A DNA stretch of 64,000 bases, taken from positions 1-64,000 of the forward strand of contig NZ_LAJG01000048.1 in assembly GCF_000970455.1 (NCBI RefSeq), given 5' to 3'. Position numbers and translations under genes: made by a program. This document shows positions 18,819 through 27,325 of the stretch, in pieces (the first letter of the stretch is position 1; every line of letters begins with the position of its first letter). The notes under the pieces are model-generated. The model was given only the letters and a program-made list of their open reading frames with translations, searched no databases and was not told the DNA's origin. This stretch comes from Devosia soli (GTDB lineage Bacteria > Pseudomonadota > Alphaproteobacteria > Rhizobiales > Devosiaceae).

Positions 18819-20099
18819 ATGGCCAAGACTTATGCAATCGTGGGCACGGGCGGACGGGCCAGGATGTTCTACGAGGCCATTCTGGGACCCCATAAGGACA
18901 ATTCGCGCATGGTGGCGCTCTGCGACACCAACCAGACGCGTATGGACTACACCAACCGCGTTTTCGTCGAGGAACTGGGCGGGCAAGCCGTGCCGACCTA
19001 CAAGGCCGCGGACTTCGAGCGCATGATCGCCGAAACCAAGCCGGACTATGTAATCGTCACCTCGGTCGACCGCACGCACCACAAATACATCATTCGCGCC
19101 ATGGAGCTCGGCTGCGACGTCATCACCGAAAAGCCGATGACGGTCGACAAGGAAAAGTGCCAGGAAATCCTCGACGCCGTCGAGCGCACCGGCCGCAATG
19201 TTCGCGTGACCTTCAACTATCGCTATGCCCCGCACAATTCGGCCCTGCGTGAGCTGATCGCCGAAGGCGCCATCGGCACGCCAACCTCGATCCACTTCGA
19301 ATGGCTGCTCGATACGCGCCACGGCGCCGACTATTTCCGCCGCTGGCACCGCGACAAGCGCAATTCCGGTGGCCTGATGGTGCACAAGTCGACCCACCAT
19401 TTCGATCTCGTAAACTTCTGGCTCGGCTCGCAGCCCGACACGGTCTTTGCCATGGGCGACCTCAAATTCTATGGCCGCGCCAATGCCGAAGAACGCGGCG
19501 TCTTCACGCCCTATACGCGCACGACCGGCGTCGAGGCGGCCAAGAACGATCCCTTCGCCATCGACCTGACCGCAACTCCGACGCAGAAGGCGCTCTATTG
19601 GGATGCCGAAAAGGAAGACGGCTACCAGCGCGACCAGAACGTCTTTGGCGACGGCATCTCCATCGAGGACACGATGAACGTCATGGTCCGCTATCGCAAC
19701 AAGGCGGTGATGACCTATTCGCTCTATGCCTATGCCCCTTGGGAAGGGTTCAACGTCGCCATCAACGGCACCGGCGGCCGGCTTGAACTGATGGTGCGCG
19801 AAACCTCCTATATCAATGCCGGCTCGACCTCGACCGCAGAGGGCGCGGCCAAGGGTGTCGATCTCTACCACTTCCCGCTCCACGGCGAATCCCGCGTCGT
19901 GCACGTCCCGGCTGGCGAAGGCGGCCACGGTGGCGGCGACAAGATCATGCTCGAGGAAATCTTCGGCAATGCGACGCCCCGCCCCGGCTATGGCGCAAAC
20001 CATCGCGATGGCGCGCTCTCGATCCTGACCGGAATCGCGGCGAACCAGTCCTTCGCGACCGGCCTGCCGGTCGATGTGCGAACGCTGGTCAAGCTCTAG
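18819..20099 (+). CDS. Gfo/Idh/MocA-family oxidoreductase
   Basis: ATG 18819, with GGAG upstream, gives 426 residues. The Rossmann start is AKTYAIVGTGGRARMF and the family Lys sits in ITEKPMTVDKEKC (about residue 106). The C-terminal half holds HKSTHHFDLVNFWLG, a likely catalytic His region. These NAD(P)-dependent enzymes oxidise or reduce sugars, inositols or sugar acids; the substrate cannot be read from sequence. At 426 residues it is longer than the usual 330-380. It is the first gene of an operon with the sugar-acid dehydratase 15 bases downstream. Confidence 0.88.
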   Translation: MAKTYAIVGTGGRARMFYEAILGPHKDNSRMVALCDTNQTRMDYTNRVFVEELGGQAVPTYKAADFERMIAETKPDYVIVTSVDRTHHKYIIRAMELGCDVITEKPMTVDKEKCQEILDAVERTGRNVRVTFNYRYAPHNSALRELIAEGAIGTPTSIHFEWLLDTRHGADYFRRWHRDKRNSGGLMVHKSTHHFDLVNFWLGSQPDTVFAMGDLKFYGRANAEERGVFTPYTRTTGVEAAKNDPFAIDLTATPTQKALYWDAEKEDGYQRDQNVFGDGISIEDTMNVMVRYRNKAVMTYSLYAYAPWEGFNVAINGTGGRLELMVRETSYINAGSTSTAEGAAKGVDLYHFPLHGESRVVHVPAGEGGHGGGDKIMLEEIFGNATPRPGYGANHRDGALSILTGIAANQSFATGLPVDVRTLVKL

Positions 20100-20114
20100 G
20101 CGGGAGACCGGGCG

Positions 20115-21845
20115 ATGCGCAAGACGCCCGATCAGCTGCGTTCGGCGCGCTGGTTCGCGCCGGACGATCTGCGCAGCTTTGGGCACCGCTCGCGGCTGAT
20201 GCAGCTTGGCTATTCGGAGGCCGATTTCATGGGCAAGCCCGTGATCGGCATCCTCAATACCTGGTCCGAACTCAACGCCTGCCACAGCCATTTCCCCGAG
20301 CGGGTCGAAGCGGTAAAGCGCGGCGTACTGGCCGCAGGCGGGTTTCCGGTCGAGCTGCCGACGCTCTCGGTCGACGAGAGTTTCACCAAGCCCACATCCA
20401 TGCTCTATCGGAACATGCTGGCGATGGAGACCGAGGAAACCATCCGCTCGCACCCGCTCGATGGCGTAGTGCTGATGGGTGGCTGCGACAAGACCACGCC
20501 GGGCCTCGTCATGGGCGGCATCACCGCCAATGTGCCAATGATCTACCTGCCCGCGGGTCCCATGCTGCGCGGCAACTATGCCGGCAAGACGCTTGGCTCG
20601 GGCTCAGACGCCTGGAAATTTTGGGACGAGCGCCGCGCCGGCAATGTCTCTGACGACGAATGGCAGGGCCTTCAGGGCGGCATTGCCCGCTCGGCTGGCG
20701 TTTGCATGACCATGGGTACGGCGTCGACCATGACGGCCATCGTCGACGCCATGGGCCTCACCCTGCCCGGCGCCTCCTCGATCCCCGCCGTTGATTCAGC
20801 GCACCAGCGCATGGCGGCCGATTGCGGGCGGCGCATCGTCGACATGGCCTGGGAGGACTTTACCCCAGACCGCATCGTCACCGACGCTGCGATCCGCAAT
20901 GGCGCTATCGTTGCCATGGCCACCGGCTGCTCGACAAATGCCGTCGTGCACCTCATCGCCATGGCCCGCCGCGCCGGGGTCGATCTTGATCTCGACGATC
21001 TCGACGCGCTGGGCCGAACAACCCCGCTGCTCGCCAACGTCCGGCCCAATGGCCAGGGCTACCTGATGGAAGATTTTTACTTCGCCGGTGGCCTTCGCGC
21101 GCTGATGACCCAGATCGCCGACCGCTTGCACCTGACCAGCATGACGGTCAACGGCAAGACGCTGGGCGAAAATCTCGAAGGGGCGGTGGTCTATAACGAC
21201 GACGTGATCCGGCCGCTCTCGAACCCCGTCTATCACGAGGGTTCGCTCGCGGTGCTTCGCGGCAATCTCTGCCCCGATGGCGCAGTGATCAAGCCGGCCG
21301 CCTGCGACCCGAAATATTACCAGCATCAAGGCCCGGCGTTGGTTTTCGATTCCTATCCCGAGATGAAGGCAGCAATCGACGACGAAAATCTAGACGTCAC
21401 GCCAGACCATGTGCTGGTGCTGCGCAATGCTGGTCCGCTGGGTGGTCCCGGCATGCCGGAATGGGGCATGCTTCCCATTCCAAAAGCCCTCATCAAAAAG
21501 GGCTATCGCGACATGCTGCGCATTTCGGATGCGCGCATGAGCGGCACCTCTTATGGCGCCTGCGTGCTACATGTGGCGCCGGAGTCCTATGTCGGCGGTC
21601 CGCTGGCGCTCCTTCGCAATGGCGACTTGATCAAGCTCGATCTCGCAAATCGCCGCCTAGACATGCTGGTCTCGGAGGATGAACTGAGCCGTCGTCGCGC
21701 CGCCTGGACGCCGCCGGAACCGCGCTTCCAGCGCGGCTGGGGATGGATTTATTCCAAGCACGTCACCCAGGCGGACAAGGGCTGCGACTTCGACTTTCTC
21801 GAGCGCGGTTTTGGGCCGGCGGCCGGGGAGCCGGATATTTATTGA
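20115..21845 (+). CDS. Sugar-acid dehydratase of the IlvD/Edd family (arabinonate/xylonate dehydratase-like)
   Basis: The 576-residue protein has the three cluster cysteines of the IlvD/Edd family: C56 (ELNACHSHF), C124 (MGGCDKTTPG) and C197 (AGVCMTM). Their spacing of 68 and 73 residues equals that of the [2Fe-2S] L-arabinonate dehydratase of Rhizobium leguminosarum (C59, C127, C200, from memory). It would remove water from an aldonic acid to give a 2-keto-3-deoxy acid. Neighbouring genes for a DHDPS-like lyase, aldehyde dehydrogenase and sugar dehydrogenase support this over branched-chain amino acid synthesis. The exact sugar is open. Confidence 0.88.
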   Translation: MRKTPDQLRSARWFAPDDLRSFGHRSRLMQLGYSEADFMGKPVIGILNTWSELNACHSHFPERVEAVKRGVLAAGGFPVELPTLSVDESFTKPTSMLYRNMLAMETEETIRSHPLDGVVLMGGCDKTTPGLVMGGITANVPMIYLPAGPMLRGNYAGKTLGSGSDAWKFWDERRAGNVSDDEWQGLQGGIARSAGVCMTMGTASTMTAIVDAMGLTLPGASSIPAVDSAHQRMAADCGRRIVDMAWEDFTPDRIVTDAAIRNGAIVAMATGCSTNAVVHLIAMARRAGVDLDLDDLDALGRTTPLLANVRPNGQGYLMEDFYFAGGLRALMTQIADRLHLTSMTVNGKTLGENLEGAVVYNDDVIRPLSNPVYHEGSLAVLRGNLCPDGAVIKPAACDPKYYQHQGPALVFDSYPEMKAAIDDENLDVTPDHVLVLRNAGPLGGPGMPEWGMLPIPKALIKKGYRDMLRISDARMSGTSYGACVLHVAPESYVGGPLALLRNGDLIKLDLANRRLDMLVSEDELSRRRAAWTPPEPRFQRGWGWIYSKHVTQADKGCDFDFLERGFGPAAGEPDIY

Positions 21846-21893
21846 GGGGCTGCTGATAGATTTGAGGTTCAGATCGCAGAAGTCCGTCCCGCC

Positions 21894-21964
21894 GTCATTG
21901 CCCGGTTTGTCCGGGCAATTCACCTCGCCTTCGCATGGACCACCGGGACAAGCCCGGTGGTGAC
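21894..21964 (-). repeat. Intergenic inverted-repeat element, copy 2
   Basis: The segment gtcattgcccggtttgtccg ... caccgggacaagcccggtgg is the reverse-orientation relative of copy 1 at 18571-18643. It lies between the dehydratase stop and the DHDPS-like gene, so it may attenuate read-through within the operon. Confidence 0.75.
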
Positions 21965-22028
21965 GGGCGGAAAAATTTTGAGCACTCTCATATTCACGGG
22001 GCGGCTCTAAACTAAGGGGACCAAAGGA

Positions 22029-22928
22029 ATGCCACTCACACTCGACCAAGCCCTGACCGGCATTTCCGGCATTCTTGTCACCCCCTATGATGACAAGGGC
22101 GATGTGGCGCCGCAAAAGCTGGTGCCGATTATCGATCGCGCGCTTTCTGCGGGGCTCCATATGCCGGTGGTCAATGGCAATACCGGCGAATTCTATGCGC
22201 TGACGACGGACGAAGCCTCGATCATGGTGCGCGAGGTTGTCCGTCTCGTTGCCGGGCGAGCGCCTGTGCTGGCGGGCATCGGCCGCGGCATTCGCGATGC
22301 CGTGGCATTGGCGAGAACATCAGCGGATGCCGGCGCTACGGCGCTGATGATCCATCAGCCGCCCGATCCCTTCGTTTCGCCGCGCGGTGTCGTCGATTAT
22401 ATCAAGGCCGTGGCCGACGCCTCGGGCGGACTGCCGATGATGCTTTACCTCCGCAACGATGCCATCGGCACCAAGGCCATTGCTGATCTTTGCGCCGTGC
22501 CGGGGGTGAAGGGCGTCAAATGGGCAACGCCTAATCCCTTGAAACTAGCGGAAGCCAAGGCCGCTTGCGATCCCTCGATCGTTTGGGTCGGTGGGCTCGC
22601 CGAAGTCTGGGCACCGAGCTTTTATGCCGTCGGTGCGCGCGGTTTTACATCCGGGTTGATCAATGTCTGGCCCGAGCGGTCCCTCGCCATCCATGCCGCG
22701 CTTGAGGCCGGCAATTATGCCGAAGCCAACCAGCTCGTTGCCGGCATGCGCGCCTTTGAAGATATTCGCGCCGAGGAAATGAACGGCACCAACGTGACCG
22801 GCGTGAAGGCCGCGCTCAAGGCGCTGGGGCGCGATTGCGGCCCGACGCGGCCGCCCTCAGCCTGGCCGCTGACGCCAGCGCAGCAGGGTAAGCTGGACTC
22901 ATTCATTGCAGCGAATGGACTGCGCTGA
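22029..22928 (+). CDS. DHDPS/NAL-family lyase (2-keto-3-deoxy sugar acid dehydratase or aldolase)
   Basis: The 299-residue TIM-barrel protein has GISGILVTPYDDKGDV at the start, VNGNTGEFYAL in the binding loop and a Schiff-base Lys in GVKGVKWATPN (about residue 160). The usual YNxP tyrosine loop reads MLYLRND instead, as in sugar-acid relatives rather than true DapA. After the dehydratase it probably converts the 2-keto-3-deoxy acid to alpha-ketoglutarate semialdehyde (dehydratase) or splits it (aldolase). The aldehyde dehydrogenase at 27326 would suit either product. It is separated from the preceding gene by a repeat of 183 bases. Confidence 0.82.
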   Translation: MPLTLDQALTGISGILVTPYDDKGDVAPQKLVPIIDRALSAGLHMPVVNGNTGEFYALTTDEASIMVREVVRLVAGRAPVLAGIGRGIRDAVALARTSADAGATALMIHQPPDPFVSPRGVVDYIKAVADASGGLPMMLYLRNDAIGTKAIADLCAVPGVKGVKWATPNPLKLAEAKAACDPSIVWVGGLAEVWAPSFYAVGARGFTSGLINVWPERSLAIHAALEAGNYAEANQLVAGMRAFEDIRAEEMNGTNVTGVKAALKALGRDCGPTRPPSAWPLTPAQQGKLDSFIAANGLR

Positions 22929-23064
22929 TCGAGGGCCCCCTGTCCACCCGCGCAGGTATCGATTACCGGCAGGGATGAAGTGCAAAACCCTCGGGTCAGG
23001 TCCGAGGGTGGCGGCTGGACTGGTACCGCAAGAACGTGATTGCCGGAGTGGATGGGCTGCCGGT

Positions 23065-23445
23065 TCAAACGTCCGTATCTTCACGGAACTGACCGGCCCC
23101 GACCACCGCGACCAGCCATGGTTCGCGTCGCTTGATCCAGCCTTCCCGCAGCGGCATTAGCGCGGCGGGTGCTTCGTCAAGCGAGCCGACGGCGATTTCG
23201 GCCTGCTTGTCGCCCAGGTGAAAGAGCGTGCTGCCGCATTTGGGGCAGAAGCTGCGGCCTTCATAGGTGGCGTAGTCGCCGGAAACGAGGATCTGACTGG
23301 GCAGCCAATCTGCGTAATAGAGAAATGCCGAGCCCGTTTCCTTGCGGCACTCGGTGCAGTGGCAAAGCCCGGCCTTGAACGGCTCGCCCTGCAGGGTGTA
23401 GCGCACCGCGCCGCATCGGCAGCCCCCGCTATATTCCTTGTTCAT
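23065..23445 (-). CDS. GFA/CENP-V-type zinc protein
   Basis: This 126-residue protein has the full Cys pattern of the GFA fold: GGCRCGAVRY, CHCTECRK and CPKCGSTLF, which bind one or two zinc ions. The name comes from a formaldehyde-activating enzyme, but most members have no proven activity. It stands alone on the minus strand among sugar genes, and nothing shows a link to them. Confidence 0.88.
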   Translation of the reverse strand: MNKEYSGGCRCGAVRYTLQGEPFKAGLCHCTECRKETGSAFLYYADWLPSQILVSGDYATYEGRSFCPKCGSTLFHLGDKQAEIAVGSLDEAPAALMPLREGWIKRREPWLVAVVGAGQFREDTDV

Positions 23446-23568
23446 CGCGCTCCTCCAAGTTCAGGGAGAAAAGCGTCGCTCCCCCCGAAGGGTTCAAAAA
23501 GAGTTTGAATGCGGAGGGAACATTCGGCGGCGGATGCCCATTGGCCCGAAAACCACAAGGAGGCCAAT

Positions 23569-24465
23569 ATGCCCGATCGCCTGACCATGCAGGACCCGCG
23601 ACACCAATATCCTGCTCCGCCCTTTCCCAAACAGGAGGAGCAGCAAAGCCCTGGCATCGTTGCCAAAATGGATCCACCTGCGGACCATGGCGAGGAAAGC
23701 TACATTGGGTTCGGGCGTCTTCGTGGCCGCAAGGCCCTGATCACCGGCGGCGATTCCGGCATCGGCCGGGCGGCAGCCATCGCCTTTGCCCGCGAAGGCG
23801 CCGATGTGGCGATCAATTATCTGTCTTCCGAAGATAGCGATGCGCAGGAAGTCGTCGACTATATCGAGAAAGCCGGCACCAAGGGTTTTGCTCTGCCCGG
23901 TGACCTCACGGATGAAAGCTTCTGCAAGACGCTGATCGCCGATGCCGTCAAGCAACTCGGCGGCCTCGACATTCTCGTCATCAACGCCGCGCGGCAGCAG
24001 GCGCGCAAATCGATCGACGAAGTGACGAGCGAAGATTTTGACAAGACGATGAAGACCAACCTCTACGCCTTGCACTGGCTGGCGCAGGCTGCGGTCCCGC
24101 ATCTGCCTCCTGGCGCCTCGATCATCACCACATCGTCGATCCAGGCCTATGACCCGTCGGCGCACCTGCTCGACTATGCGACCACCAAGGCAGGCATCGT
24201 CGCCTATTCCAAGGCCCTGGCCGAACAGCTCATCGAAAAGGGCATTCGCGTCAACGTCGTAGCGCCCGGACCGTTCTGGACCGTGCTGCAGCCGAGCGGC
24301 GGACAGTTCCCCGAAAAGGTCAAGGAATTCGGGAAGGACAGCGCCTTTGGCCGGCCGGGTCAACCTGTCGAGCTGGCGCCTATCTATGTGCTGCTCGCCT
24401 CCCAGGAGGGCAGCTACATCACCGGAGAAGTCTTCGGCGCCACCGGCGGCAAGGGCGTCGCCTAA
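23569..24465 (+). CDS. SDR oxidoreductase, YghA/YhxC-like stress type
   Basis: ATG 23569 is preceded by a strong AAGGAGG site and gives 298 residues. The N-terminal extension ([20 protein letters not shown], then MDPPADHGE) is typical of the YghA group of NADP-dependent SDRs. The dinucleotide motif is [10 protein letters not shown] (about residues 54-63) and the active-site set is [19 protein letters not shown]. Probable role is aldehyde or ketone reduction under stress; the substrate is not known. A strong hairpin separates it from the convergent ABC operon. Confidence 0.87.
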   Translation: MPDRLTMQDPRHQYPAPPFPKQEEQQSPGIVAKMDPPADHGEESYIGFGRLRGRKALITGGDSGIGRAAAIAFAREGADVAINYLSSEDSDAQEVVDYIEKAGTKGFALPGDLTDESFCKTLIADAVKQLGGLDILVINAARQQARKSIDEVTSEDFDKTMKTNLYALHWLAQAAVPHLPPGASIITTSSIQAYDPSAHLLDYATTKAGIVAYSKALAEQLIEKGIRVNVVAPGPFWTVLQPSGGQFPEKVKEFGKDSAFGRPGQPVELAPIYVLLASQEGSYITGEVFGATGGKGVA

Positions 24466-24472
24466 GCATGAC

Positions 24473-24501
24473 GGGACGCGGCTCGGAGGGAGCCGCGTCC
24501 C
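24473..24501. terminator. Bidirectional terminator hairpin
   Basis: An 11-bp perfect stem (gggacgcggct / agccgcgtccc) with a 7-base loop lies between the convergent SDR stop (24465) and ABC ATPase stop (24512). No strong T-tract is seen on either side. Confidence 0.6.
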
Positions 24502-24511
24502 ACTCAACGCA

Positions 24512-25240
24512 TCACGTAAGGACTACGTGCTGCGTCAGCTCCTCGATGGTCGTATCGGCCTTGGCGACATCGAAGACTTTCGTGCCATGGCTCATGATCA
24601 CGAACCGGTCGCAGACCTGGTAGGCATGATAGAGATTGTGCGTCACGAGAACGCTTGAGACGCCCTCGGCCTTGAGTTTCAGCACCTGGTTGAGCAGCGC
24701 TTCCGTCTCGCGCACGGAAAGTGCCGAAGTGGGTTCATCGAGCAGCAGCACCCGGCGCTTGAAGAAAACGGCGCGGGCGATGGCCACTGCCTGTTTCTGC
24801 CCACCCGACAGGTCGCCCACCATTTTGTCGGGGCTATCGATGCCCGAGATGTGGACGGCGCTTTCGAGCACCTGCATGGCGATGTCGCGCATCTTCCTGA
24901 GGTCGAGAAAGCCGAAGCGGTCGGTCAGTTCTCGACCAAGGAAAATATTGCGCGAAATGGATAGGCAATCGACCAACGCGGTATTCTGGTAGATCGTCTC
25001 GATCCCCGCCTCGGCGCTGTCGCGGCGATTGGCGAAATCCTGTCGTATTCCATCGACCGAAATATAGCCCGAGGTCGGCCGGTGGATACCGGAGATCATG
25101 TTGACCGTGGTCGACTTGCCCGCGCCATTGTCGCCAAGAAGACCAACCACTTCGCTGTGCCCGACCGCGAAGGAGAGATCGCTCAAGGCCTTCAGCGGAC
25201 CAAAGGTCTTGTTGATGCTGTGGAGTTCGAGAAGGCTCAT
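24512..25240 (-). CDS. Sugar ABC transporter ATP-binding protein (single domain, FrcA-like)
   Basis: ATG 25240 gives 242 residues. Walker A is GDNGAGKST (about residues 36-44), the signature is LSGGQKQ, and Walker B is RVLLLDEPTSAL. CUT2 sugar importers usually have a 500-residue double ATPase, so this single domain resembles the fructose FrcBCA systems of rhizobia. It overlaps the permease gene by four bases. An upstream in-frame extension lies inside the permease gene and is not used. Confidence 0.9.
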   Translation of the reverse strand: MSLLELHSINKTFGPLKALSDLSFAVGHSEVVGLLGDNGAGKSTTVNMISGIHRPTSGYISVDGIRQDFANRRDSAEAGIETIYQNTALVDCLSISRNIFLGRELTDRFGFLDLRKMRDIAMQVLESAVHISGIDSPDKMVGDLSGGQKQAVAIARAVFFKRRVLLLDEPTSALSVRETEALLNQVLKLKAEGVSSVLVTHNLYHAYQVCDRFVIMSHGTKVFDVAKADTTIEELTQHVVLT

Positions 25241-26247
25241 GACTCGGCTCCCCGGCGGTCGAGGCCGTGATTGAAGATCGAAGCGGCGACGATAAGCGTT
25301 GCGATGAACATATCGAGATAAAAGCCCGGCGCCCGCATCAGCAGGAGCACGTCGGTAATGGTAAAAATCAGCATCACCCCAAGGAAAACGCCGAGGATCG
25401 ATCCGCGCCCGCCACGCAGGGACAGCCCGCCGATGACGCAGGCCGCGATGGCCTGGAGTTCGAGCCCGGCGCCCTGTCCCGGTTGCACCGAGCCGACGCG
25501 GGTCGTCGCGAGAATACCAGCAAAGGCCGCCAAGAAACCGGCAATGGCAAAGGCGATCATCTTGATGCGGCCGGTATTGACCCCGATCGCGGTCGCTGCG
25601 GCGCGATTGCCGCCGGTGGCAAAGATATGATTGCCGAGGCGATGACGATGCATAACCGCCCAGAAGCCGAAGCAAAGCGCGACGAACCAGATGAAGGCGG
25701 CATTGATGCCGAGGATCGTGCCCGAAAGCAGCGCATTGAAGACTGGATTGGGATCGAACCGCACCTGCACCGCGCCGTTGATCAGCAGCACCGCACCGCG
25801 CCAGAAAAGAAGGCCCCCGAGCGTGACGATAAAACTCGGCAGGTTGAAGCGGAGGGTGAGAAAGCCATTGCCAAGGCCGATGACGGCTCCGACGAGAAGG
25901 CCCATGGGCGCGGCGAGGAAGGCATCGACCCCAAGGCCGACCAGCATGGCCATGATCACGGCGGTAAGCGTATAGACCGAGCCGATCGAGAGATCGAACT
26001 CACCGGCGATCATCAGGACGCCGGCCCCGAGCGCGAGGCAGCCAAGCACCGGCACCGAGCGCATCATGATGCCCATATTCGCCGACGAGAGGTAGCGGAA
26101 GTCGTCGGGGAACAACAGGCCTGCCAGAATACAGGCGAGTTGCACGACGAGAAACACCAAGAGAATGGCGCCTGCCGGCATGCTGAGGAGGCGATAAAGC
26201 CAATCCCGGGCCGAGCGCGACGGCGCAGCGGCGTGCGTGTGGGTCAT
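25237..26247 (-). CDS. Sugar ABC transporter permease (CUT2/RbsC type)
   Basis: ATG 26247 gives 336 residues and about nine to ten membrane helices. The motif GEFDLSIGSVYTLTAVIMA and GRIKMIAFAIAGFLAAFAGI are typical of the BPD_transp_2 family, as are GIGVNTGR-like loops (here AIGVNTGRIK). It follows the binding-protein gene after a 59-base gap containing a hairpin. Confidence 0.92.
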   Translation of the reverse strand: MTHTHAAAPSRSARDWLYRLLSMPAGAILLVFLVVQLACILAGLLFPDDFRYLSSANMGIMMRSVPVLGCLALGAGVLMIAGEFDLSIGSVYTLTAVIMAMLVGLGVDAFLAAPMGLLVGAVIGLGNGFLTLRFNLPSFIVTLGGLLFWRGAVLLINGAVQVRFDPNPVFNALLSGTILGINAAFIWFVALCFGFWAVMHRHRLGNHIFATGGNRAAATAIGVNTGRIKMIAFAIAGFLAAFAGILATTRVGSVQPGQGAGLELQAIAACVIGGLSLRGGRGSILGVFLGVMLIFTITDVLLLMRAPGFYLDMFIATLIVAASIFNHGLDRRGAES

Positions 26248-26276
26248 TTCGGTCACGGTTCTATCCAAAGATGAAG

Positions 26277-26300
26277 GGCTCCGGCCCATGAGCCGGAGCC
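26277..26300 (-). terminator. Intra-operon hairpin between binding protein and permease
   Basis: A perfect 9-bp stem (ggctccggc / gccggagcc) with a 6-base loop follows the binding-protein stop. Hairpins here are known to raise binding-protein mRNA over permease mRNA by 3'-end protection or partial termination. No T-tract is visible, so protection is more likely. Confidence 0.55.
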
Positions 26301-26306
26301 GAGTGG

Positions 26307-27263
26307 TCAGCGATAGGTGCCGATGAGCGGCTTCACCGTGGCGATGCGGGCCTGATCGAGGAAGGCGCCCTGGCCGGTATCGACATCGGTCGGGGTGAGG
26401 CCGTAGCGGGCGGCCATGGCGATCTGGGCGATCGGATAATAACCCTGCAGGTATGGCTGCTGGTCCATGGTTGCGAACATGGCGCCGGATTCCACCGCAT
26501 CGGCGATTTCCACCGCGAGATCGAAGCCGCCAAAGGGCACGTCGACGCCTGCATCCTTGATGGCACCGGCGCCGACCGTGGACGTCACCGAACCGGTGCC
26601 GAAGACGGCCTTGATGTCCGGATTGGCGATCAGGGCCTGGGCCATGATGTTCTGGGCTTCAGCCGGGTCGAGGCCCGCGCGAACGGTCTCGACCTTGATG
26701 CCGTGCTCGGCCATGGCCTTTTCGATGCCGCCGCCGCGCGCCACGGCAAAGCTCGCCTCGGGAATTTCGCGCGGATTGAAGACCGTATCGCCCTCCTTGA
26801 GGCCGAACTTGTCGATCATGCGATTACCAAGCTCATACCCACTGTCGAATTCGTTCATGCCGACATAGGCCTGGCGGCAATTGCCTTCGGCGCCTTCGAG
26901 ATCGTCATTGTTAAAGCCGATGACGACGACGCCGGCTTCGACCGCGGCGCAGATGCTGTCGTCGAAGGCATCCGAGGACGAAATGGCGACGGCAATGCCA
27001 TCGACACCCGTGGCCACCGCGCTTTCGATCAGGTCGTTCTGGCGCACCGGATCATTGTTGGCATACTGCACGTCGAGGTCGACATTGAACGCGGCGGCGG
27101 CGTCTTGCGCGCCTTTGACCACCGGATTGAAGAACTGCACGCTCGGATCGAGATAGATGATCATGGTCGCCTTGACCGGCTCCTGATCCTGCGCCAGGGC
27201 GGCGGGTACGATTGCGAACAATGCGCAACCGGCCAGCAAGGCGGCCTTCGTGGTCAGTTTCAT
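26307..27263 (-). CDS. Periplasmic sugar-binding protein of ABC transporter
   Basis: The 318-residue protein has a signal peptide (KLTTKAALLAGCALFAIVPA, cleavage after AALA at about residue 24). The mature part is a Peripla_BP_4 fold: NPVVKGAQDAAAAFNVD, NDLIESAVATGVDGIAVAI and GTGSVTSTVGAGAIKDAG. It captures a sugar for the permease and ATPase that follow. The ligand is unknown; FrcB/RbsB-like proteins bind hexoses, pentoses or polyols. It is preceded by ALDH on the same strand (62-base gap). Confidence 0.9.
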   Translation of the reverse strand: MKLTTKAALLAGCALFAIVPAALAQDQEPVKATMIIYLDPSVQFFNPVVKGAQDAAAAFNVDLDVQYANNDPVRQNDLIESAVATGVDGIAVAISSSDAFDDSICAAVEAGVVVIGFNNDDLEGAEGNCRQAYVGMNEFDSGYELGNRMIDKFGLKEGDTVFNPREIPEASFAVARGGGIEKAMAEHGIKVETVRAGLDPAEAQNIMAQALIANPDIKAVFGTGSVTSTVGAGAIKDAGVDVPFGGFDLAVEIADAVESGAMFATMDQQPYLQGYYPIAQIAMAARYGLTPTDVDTGQGAFLDQARIATVKPLIGTYR

Positions 27264-27325
27264 TTGGGTTCTCCTCCCTTGAAAGATGAAGCGGGTCTCC
27301 TCAGGCCCGCTGGCTTTGCCCGGTG

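Noticed and set aside
18804-20453. 549-codon open frame opposite the Gfo/Idh and dehydratase genes
   Set aside because: It crosses two well-supported genes and shows no domain or start signal; it is a GC-driven shadow.
25267-26274. 335-codon frame opposite the sugar permease
   Set aside because: Highly charged mirror of a membrane protein; the minus-strand permease is clear.
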